Assembly (NCBI RefSeq): GCF_016919705.1
Contig: NZ_CP070368.1
Span: 372,001-436,000, forward strand
DNA length: 64,000 nt
Origin: Paracoccus methylovorus
Lineage (GTDB): Bacteria; Pseudomonadota; Alphaproteobacteria; Rhodobacterales; Rhodobacteraceae
Direction of reading: 5' to 3'
Shown: one piece after another, positions 56,759 to 64,000 of the stretch
How the letters are laid out: each line of letters begins with the position of its first letter
Position numbering within the stretch: position 1 is the stretch's first letter
The notes under the pieces: model-generated
The model's input: the letters and a program-made list of their open reading frames with translations, nothing else
What the model was told of the DNA's origin: nothing
Database searches by the model: none
Translations under genes and position numbers: made by a program

Positions 56759-57886
56759 TCAGAAGGAATAGCCGATGCGGACACCGATTCCCCAAACCTC
56801 GCTGTCGTCCATTCGGGCCACTTCGTTTTTGTTGCCGCTAGGTCCCACACCGAGCGTTGCATCGCCCAGCTTGCTGTAGTTGATGCCGGTGGCGATCTTG
56901 ATGTTGTCCATGGTGTAGACCGCCGCCAGTGTCACGCCTTTGCGACCATTGACCGGAGCCAGTGGCGACACCGTGTCGCCCTCGCTCGGCTCATAGAGGA
57001 ACGAGATTGAACCCGACCAGTTGTCGGTGAACTTGCGTCCGACGCCGATCGTATAGGTGGTCGTATTCTCCACTTCCACAAGCGGGATATCCCCCACCGG
57101 CGTAGTGATCGGGAACAGGAAGTTATCCACTTGGAACTCGGACCATTTCACCCAACGGATCGAGCCGAAAAGCAACGTGTCCTGGGCAATACCGGTCTGA
57201 CCTTCCAGCAACCAGCTCCGCGGTGTTTTTACCGTGTACTTGTCGTTGAAGGCCATTGGCAGCGGGCCGCCGCTTTCGGTCATGTCGAAATCATGTTCGA
57301 TGGGCGAGTTGTAGGTCAGCGACACCCGTACCGCGATCTCTGGGACCTCGTAGGCGACGCCGGCCACCCAGCCGACGCCCCAGGTGCCGCCGATATCCAG
57401 ATTGTAGCCCGAGGTGGTCGAATAGCCGGCCCCCTGCAACGTGACGCCACCATCGGCATGTGAGCCGCGAATACCGCCATGCACCGAGAAATTGTTCTCG
57501 AATTTATAGCGCAGCAGGGCGGTATAGGTCGTGGAATTGACCTCGACCCTCGTGCCACCCAGCACGGGAGAGCCGTTGGGGGGCGATGGATAGCGAATAT
57601 CCGCGCCAAAGGGCTGCTCAATGATGATTGCGCCGGAAAGATTGTCGTTGAACTGATGCTTGTAGGCGAGCCCAAAGAAGCCGTAACCCTGTGCGACATC
57701 GCCGGTACCAAAGCCCGCGACGTCACGACCGCGCACGCTGGGATCCACGCCGCCAAAGCTTAGTTCCGCATAATTTCCCTGTTCGAACAGCGGCGCAAGC
57801 GATTGCGGTGCGCGTTCGATTCCGCCAGCAAGGACTGGTGCCGCCGTAGCCAGCAGGGCGCCAATGCCGGTGATGATCCTTTTCAT
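56759..57886 (-). CDS. OmpP1/FadL-family outer membrane transporter
   Basis: The 375-residue outer-membrane protein from ATG 57886, behind GGGAGGAAACT, has a signal peptide (RIITGIGALLATAAPVLAGG). It has the many alternating beta-strands of the FadL/TodX family and ends in an aromatic residue (GVRIGYSF). FadL-type channels take up long-chain fatty acids or aromatic hydrocarbons. The N-terminal hatch shows GGIERAPQSLAPLFEQGNYA, a family pattern. The substrate is unknown. Confidence 0.82.
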   Translation of the reverse strand: MKRIITGIGALLATAAPVLAGGIERAPQSLAPLFEQGNYAELSFGGVDPSVRGRDVAGFGTGDVAQGYGFFGLAYKHQFNDNLSGAIIIEQPFGADIRYPSPPNGSPVLGGTRVEVNSTTYTALLRYKFENNFSVHGGIRGSHADGGVTLQGAGYSTTSGYNLDIGGTWGVGWVAGVAYEVPEIAVRVSLTYNSPIEHDFDMTESGGPLPMAFNDKYTVKTPRSWLLEGQTGIAQDTLLFGSIRWVKWSEFQVDNFLFPITTPVGDIPLVEVENTTTYTIGVGRKFTDNWSGSISFLYEPSEGDTVSPLAPVNGRKGVTLAAVYTMDNIKIATGINYSKLGDATLGVGPSGNKNEVARMDDSEVWGIGVRIGYSF

Positions 57887-59646
<1,760 letters not shown>

Positions 59647-59737
59647 CATCCGGCGCGCGGCTGACCGGCCGCGCTTACCGAATCTTAATGGTCTTGCGCT
59701 AAAAAGGCCGACGGATTCCTGTCTTGACGGCCGTTTC

Positions 59738-60535
59738 ATGCTCCGCCTTCTTGCGCTTTTACATATTCTTGCGTTGATTTTGGTGCCCGTCCGGGTGGGC
59801 GCCCTGCCTTCTGCCGAGGTCTGTGAATGGGCCGCGCAGCAGGTGGCGGCTGAAACCGGTGTGCCGGCCGATATCCTGGGCGCACTGACCCTCACGGAAA
59901 CGGGGCGCAGGCTGAACGGTCTTGTGCGCCCTTGGGCCTGGAGCGCCAATGCCGAGGGGGAAGGCACCTGGTTTGATGACCCTGTCAGCGCCATCTCCTT
60001 TGCTCAGGACCGGGTGGACCAAGGGCGTTCCAACATCGACATCGGCTGCTTCCAGTTGAATTATCGCTGGCATGGCGCGCATTTCTCATCCCTCGCGCAG
60101 ATGTTCGATCCGCTGGAAAATGCCCGTTACGCAGCCCGGTTTTTGCGCCAGCTTCATGGCGAGATGGGCGATTGGCGTCTGGCGGCGGGGGCATTTCATT
60201 CCCGCACCCCGGTTCATGCGCAGCGTTATCTGGCGCGTTTCGATACGTTGCATCAGGTGCTGCGCGAGCGGGGGTTTTCGGGAATGACCGGCTCGCCCGA
60301 GACCTATAACAGTTTTGCCGGGATCAATTCGGGCCAGCGCAGGCGGGTGCGGGACAGGGTAATGCTGCTTGGTGCGCCGATTGGCAGTCAGGTCACTGGT
60401 CAGCCGGGTTCGCTGGCGGTTCTTGCGTCGGGCCGCTCGCCTGTGGGGGCGAGGGCGGGGCCGCTGCTTGGTGGCGGCCAGGTCGGTTCGGGCAAGGAGG
60501 GGGCATCTCTTTGGGGATCGGCCAAGCCACCCTGA
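59738..60535 (+). CDS. Secreted transglycosylase-like (SLT-fold) protein
   Basis: The 265-residue protein has a signal peptide (LLALLHILALILVPVRVGA). The lysozyme-like domain covers about residues 25-185: ILGALTLTETGRRLNG has the catalytic-type glutamate, NIDIGCFQLNYRWHG stands for the usual GLMQ motif, and NARYAARFLRQLHGEMGDW follows. The C-terminal 70 residues are glycine-rich and disordered. It probably cleaves peptidoglycan. The gene lies 91 bases after guaB. Confidence 0.78.
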   Translation: MLRLLALLHILALILVPVRVGALPSAEVCEWAAQQVAAETGVPADILGALTLTETGRRLNGLVRPWAWSANAEGEGTWFDDPVSAISFAQDRVDQGRSNIDIGCFQLNYRWHGAHFSSLAQMFDPLENARYAARFLRQLHGEMGDWRLAAGAFHSRTPVHAQRYLARFDTLHQVLRERGFSGMTGSPETYNSFAGINSGQRRRVRDRVMLLGAPIGSQVTGQPGSLAVLASGRSPVGARAGPLLGGGQVGSGKEGASLWGSAKPP

Positions 60536-60610
60536 TGGGATTGACAAAGCCCGGCTGCCATCTTCTCTGGGCGGCATCCTCTATCCGTCGCGCCCGGGAC
60601 GCAGCCTGAC

Positions 60611-61762
60611 ATGACGCCCTCTGCCCGCGTTGCCGCGGCCATCATTATCTTGGACCACATCCTGGAAGGGCAGGCCGCCGAAGCGGCACTGATCCGCTGG
60701 GCCCGGGCCAGCCGCTTTGCCGGCTCTGGCGACCGTGCAGCCGTTCGTGATCTGGTATTCGACGCTCTGCGTCGGCTGCGTTCTCGGGCCGCTTTGGGTG
60801 GGGTGCTGTCCGGGCGTGGGCTTTTGTTGGGCATGTGCCGTGAAGAGGGGATCGAACCCGCATCCTTGTTCACCGGTGATAGGTATGCGCCGTCCGCGCT
60901 ATCCGATGCTGAGCATCAGGCGGGCCATACATCCACGCCGGACGAGGCACTGGATTTGCCGGACTGGCTGATACCGCTGTGGCGGCAGGCGTTGGGTCCG
61001 GACGCGACGCCGGTTGCCTTGGCAATGCGCGACCGTGCGCCGGCCTGGCTGCGCGTGAATCAGCGGCGCACGGATCCCGACACCGCTGCAGCCGCTTTGG
61101 CCGAGCAGGGGGTTGCGACCGCCCCTCACCCCGAATTGCCAACAGCCTTACGCATTACCGACGGGGCCCGGCGGCTTGCCACCTGCTCTGCCTATCGCGA
61201 AGGTCTGGTGGAACTTCAGGATCTCTCCCCCCAGATGGCCTGCGCATTGCTGCCGGCGCGCGGCAGTCTGCTGGATTTTTGCGCAGGCGGCGGGGGTAAG
61301 GCGCTGGCTTTGGCCGCGCAAGGCGCGGGCCCGGTCACGGTGCATGACATTGATGCTGGACGTATGACTGATCTGCCGACGCGCGCCGAAAGGGCCGGTG
61401 TACACCTGCGTCTGACGGCGCCGGGTAAGGTTACAGGTCGGTTCGATACGGTTCTTGCCGACGTTCCCTGTTCGGGCAGCGGAACCTGGCGCCGCAGCCC
61501 GGATGCGAAATGGCGTTTGACGCGCGATGAATTGACACAGCTTGCAGCTTTGCAGAGCCGGATTCTAACCCAAGCGGCCGGGTTTGTCGCTGATGGTGGG
61601 CAATTGGCCTATATGACCTGCTCGGTGCTTTCCTGCGAAAACGACGAACAGGTGCAGGGTTTTTTAAATGAAAATCCGCAGTTTGAGCGGATTTTGGTGC
61701 GGCATTTTTCGCCCCTTTCTGCCTCTGACGGCTTTTATCTGGCTCTGATGCGCCGTCGTTAA
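60611..61762 (+). CDS. RsmB/NOP-family RNA cytosine-C5 methyltransferase
   Basis: The 383-residue protein has an N-terminal NusB-like helical region (about 1-80) and a methyltransferase domain. SAM-binding is LLDFCAGGGGKALALAAQ, and the two catalytic cysteines are in VLADVPCSGSGTWRRSPD and QLAYMTCSVLSCEN. It is an m5C methyltransferase of RNA, most likely 16S rRNA. I did not assign rsmB because several paralogues exist in Rhodobacterales. Confidence 0.85.
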   Translation: MTPSARVAAAIIILDHILEGQAAEAALIRWARASRFAGSGDRAAVRDLVFDALRRLRSRAALGGVLSGRGLLLGMCREEGIEPASLFTGDRYAPSALSDAEHQAGHTSTPDEALDLPDWLIPLWRQALGPDATPVALAMRDRAPAWLRVNQRRTDPDTAAAALAEQGVATAPHPELPTALRITDGARRLATCSAYREGLVELQDLSPQMACALLPARGSLLDFCAGGGGKALALAAQGAGPVTVHDIDAGRMTDLPTRAERAGVHLRLTAPGKVTGRFDTVLADVPCSGSGTWRRSPDAKWRLTRDELTQLAALQSRILTQAAGFVADGGQLAYMTCSVLSCENDEQVQGFLNENPQFERILVRHFSPLSASDGFYLALMRRR

Positions 61763-61818
61763 CCGTCTGTTAATGCGCGGTGGCTATGCAGTGAAAAATC
61801 ATGGTGACGAGGGGAAGG

Positions 61819-63861
61819 ATGAATTCGGAACGGTCGGAGACCCTGCGTTCGGCACAAATCGTCCTGCCTTTCCTGACACTGCCGGCGGTAGTTGGGGCGC
61901 TTTGGCTGGCGATGCAGCCGCAGGACGCGCAGGGGGGAATCACCCTGTTGATCGCAGGTGCGGTTGTAACCGCATGGTACCTGCTGGGCGGCGCTATCTC
62001 GGCACGCCATCTTTGGCGTGGGCTGGCAGTCCGGCGTGACCTCAATCGGGTTCTGCCCGCTGTCCTGCGTCATGACCTGCCATCCTTTGCGGTTAGTTCT
62101 GACGGTCTGATTTTGGCGCAAAATCAACTGGCGCTGGACAGAATCGGCGATCTGGTCGGCCGTTATATTCACGATACGTTAAGCCGGTGTCACGCCGACC
62201 CGATCACGTTCTGGAACGATCTCGGCCTCGGCTTGTCGCGCAATGGCAAGGTTCAGGCCGATCTGGGCGCCGCCGGAGAATATCGGGTGCTGCGAGAGGC
62301 TGGCTCCACCATCCAGCTGTGGCAGGCTGCCGCGGCCGAACGACCGATGCGGCCTACCGCCTTACCTCTGCGGCTCGAAGGGGATGATTTCGATCTGCTT
62401 CCGGTCTCGCTGCTGATCCTGGACCCCGCCGCCAATATTGTCCGGGCCAATACGGCCGCCTGCGACCTGCTTGGCAGGTCTCTCCCGGGACAGAACCTTG
62501 CCGTATTGCTGGACGGGCTTGGGCGTGAACTGGCGGATTGGGTTTCGGATGTCAGTGCGGGACGGACTGTCGGCAGTTGCGAGGTGCTGCATGTCAGGGC
62601 CCAGGGACCCGACCGATTCGTACAGTTGTCGCTGACGCGTGGGCGTGGCGAACATGTTACCGCGGTGCTTTCTGACGCCAGTGCACTCAAGACGCTTGAG
62701 GCGCAGTTCGTCCAAAGCCAAAAGATGCAGGCAATCGGGCAGCTTGCCGGTGGCATAGCGCATGACTTCAACAACCTTCTGACTGCGATTACCGGGCATT
62801 GCGACTTGCTGATGTTGCGCCATGATAAGGCAGATCCCGATTATGCCGACCTTGACCAGATCAGTCAGAACGCGAACCGAGCGGCAGCCCTGGTCCGGCA
62901 ATTGCTGGCGTTTTCTCGCAAGCAAACACTGAAACCCCGGATCATGGACCTGCGCGACACACTTTCAGAGCTGACCCATCTGCTTAACCGTCTGGTGGGT
63001 GAACGGATCGTGCTTACCTTTGATCACGATCCTGCGTTGAGGATGATCCATGCCGATCGTCGTCAACTTGAACAGGTCATCATGAACCTGGTGGTCAATG
63101 CTCGTGATGCCATGCCCGAAGGCGGCGACATAACCATCTGCACGGACAATGTCCAACTGGAGACGCGGACGGAATTTGGTCGTGTTGTTTTGCCGGCTGG
63201 GGACTATGTCCGGGTGCAGGTGCGCGACCAGGGCTGCGGCATTGCTTCAGACGATCTGATCAAAATCTTTGAACCGTTCTTTACCACCAAACGCACGGGT
63301 GAGGGTACGGGCCTGGGGCTTTCGACTGCCTATGGGATCGTCAAGCAGACCGGGGGCTATATCTTCTGCGATAGCATTCCGGAAGAAGGCAGCTGTTTTT
63401 CCCTGTTTTTTCCAGCTCATGATCGTAGAGCACCGGAAGAGGTGCAAAGGCCGGCTCCGGGCAGGCCGATGCGTGCGCGTCGTGATGTCGAGGCCACCGT
63501 ACTGCTGGTAGAGGATGAAGCTCCGGTTCGCGCCTTTGCCAGTCGCGCACTGAAGCTGCAAGGGTTCAATGTCCTCGAAGCGACCTGTGCCGAGGATGCC
63601 TTGTCGCTGCTGGCCAATCTCCGGCTGATGGTCGATGTATTCGTGACCGATGTGGTGATGCCGGGTATGGACGGTCCGACTTGGGTGCGTACGGCGCTGC
63701 GTGATCGGCCCGACACCAAGGTAATCTTCATGTCGGGCTATGCCGAGGATATTTTCTCGGAAGGGCGGCCGCCTGTACCCGATGCGGCCTTCCTCGCCAA
63801 GCCGTTTTCACTTTCGGATCTAACGGCCTTGGTGACCCGGCAACTGGAGGGTGCTGACTAG
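61819..63861 (+). CDS. cckA: Hybrid sensor histidine kinase, CckA type
   Basis: In alphaproteobacteria CckA phosphorylates ChpT, which passes phosphate to CtrA and CpdR. The 680-residue protein has two N-terminal helices (about 15-60), a PAS-like region (about 190-280), the H box GQLAGGIAHDFNNLLTAITG, the ATPase boxes NLVVNARDAMP and GTGLGLSTAYGIVKQTGG, and a C-terminal receiver with VLLVEDEAPVRAFA, the phosphorylated aspartate in FVTDVVMPGMDGP and FMSGYAEDIFSEG, the last a CckA hallmark. I start at ATG 61819 behind GAGG; an in-frame ATG at 61801 is possible. Confidence 0.87.
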   Translation: MNSERSETLRSAQIVLPFLTLPAVVGALWLAMQPQDAQGGITLLIAGAVVTAWYLLGGAISARHLWRGLAVRRDLNRVLPAVLRHDLPSFAVSSDGLILAQNQLALDRIGDLVGRYIHDTLSRCHADPITFWNDLGLGLSRNGKVQADLGAAGEYRVLREAGSTIQLWQAAAAERPMRPTALPLRLEGDDFDLLPVSLLILDPAANIVRANTAACDLLGRSLPGQNLAVLLDGLGRELADWVSDVSAGRTVGSCEVLHVRAQGPDRFVQLSLTRGRGEHVTAVLSDASALKTLEAQFVQSQKMQAIGQLAGGIAHDFNNLLTAITGHCDLLMLRHDKADPDYADLDQISQNANRAAALVRQLLAFSRKQTLKPRIMDLRDTLSELTHLLNRLVGERIVLTFDHDPALRMIHADRRQLEQVIMNLVVNARDAMPEGGDITICTDNVQLETRTEFGRVVLPAGDYVRVQVRDQGCGIASDDLIKIFEPFFTTKRTGEGTGLGLSTAYGIVKQTGGYIFCDSIPEEGSCFSLFFPAHDRRAPEEVQRPAPGRPMRARRDVEATVLLVEDEAPVRAFASRALKLQGFNVLEATCAEDALSLLANLRLMVDVFVTDVVMPGMDGPTWVRTALRDRPDTKVIFMSGYAEDIFSEGRPPVPDAAFLAKPFSLSDLTALVTRQLEGAD

Positions 63862-63887
63862 GCGAGCCCTCTGTCGCACGGCTTGGG

Positions 63888-64000
63888 TCAGAGCGAATCG
63901 TAAAGGGAAAAATCTTGTGCCATGATGTTGCGCAGCACGGTTTCCTGTTGGGCATCCAAGCTGACATCGACAGCTGGCGGTACATTCACGCGGGGCAAGC
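63888..64000 (-). CDS. 3' end of an unidentified gene, convergent with cckA
   Basis: The minus strand is open from the window edge to TGA at 63890-63888 and gives 36 residues, LPRVNVPPAVDVSLDAQQET followed by VLRNIMAQDFSLYDSL. The ending resembles the C-terminus of some sulfotransferase-like proteins, but this is weak. The gap of 26 bases to the cckA stop is typical for convergent genes. Confidence 0.45.
   Translation of the reverse strand, partial: LPRVNVPPAVDVSLDAQQETVLRNIMAQDFSLYDSL

Overview
The window looks like a chromosomal segment of a GC-rich alphaproteobacterium of the order Rhodobacterales, most likely Paracoccus or a close relative. The evidence is the high GC content, a TCA-cycle block (sucB-sucA-sucD-sucC, mdh, sdhCDAB) interleaved with ethylmalonyl-CoA pathway genes, the dcw cluster starting at mraZ, glyQ/glyS flanking a small membrane-protein gene, a DksA with a single zinc-site cysteine, and a DUF1127 gene followed by C-rich stem-loops. 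No prophage, insertion sequence, CRISPR array or integron was seen; it is a core region with interesting RNA and regulatory content.

Layout. 1-3053: 5' part of truA, an XpaC-like membrane protein behind a 27-codon ORF, tRNA-Gly(TCC) and trkH. 3050-10914: a secreted peptidoglycan-binding protein, glyQ, a DUF6446-type gene, glyS, and a pyruvate phosphate dikinase homologue with a divergent ATP-grasp domain. 11097-14865: SleB-type hydrolase, folB with a long C-terminal extension, folP, glmM. 14949-18513: FAD monooxygenase, dksA, a MoxR AAA+ ATPase, a GNAT enzyme and a lipoprotein lytic transglycosylase.

18660-39083 is the central carbon block. On the minus strand, read from 29378 down to 18660, are sucC, a secreted protein, sucD, a glycosyltransferase, sucA, a two-lipoyl-domain sucB, two small genes and lpdA; mdh is upstream with its own terminator. 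On the plus strand are a TauE/SafE permease, a malyl-CoA lyase/thioesterase (Mcl2 type), NnrU, DUF1737, mesaconyl-CoA hydratase, and sdhC-sdhD-sdhA-lipoprotein-lipoprotein-sdhB. Both the sucC and sdhC upstream regions carry two copies of a YGTGATCACA-like palindrome exactly 21 bp apart, suggesting a shared regulator of the two operons.

39323-44673: a DUF1989 protein, an UPF0173 metal hydrolase, gatC-gatA, a lipoprotein, an AmpD-like amidase and rlmJ.

44700-47451 is the most unusual part. A DUF1127 gene (homologue of Rhodobacter CcaF1) is followed on the minus strand by ten tandem stem-loops, each showing CCTCCTCCC or a close variant in the loop, with the last one doubling as a Rho-independent terminator. 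This looks like an expanded CcsR/cuckoo small-RNA array. Just beyond mrp, the mraZ leader carries paired TGGGA boxes (putative MraZ operators) and a strong terminator ahead of mraZ, matching the position of the sRNA UpsM.

47452-56560 is the dcw cluster mraZ-rsmH-ftsL-ftsI-murE-murF-mraY-murD, mostly with overlapping start and stop codons. 56759-64000: a FadL-type porin, guaB, a transglycosylase-like protein, an RsmB-type methyltransferase, a CckA-type hybrid histidine kinase, and the 3' end of an unidentified gene. A dispersed intergenic repeat family (GGGTATTT/AAATATCCC core, sometimes joined to GC-rich palindromes) occurs at least eight times between genes.
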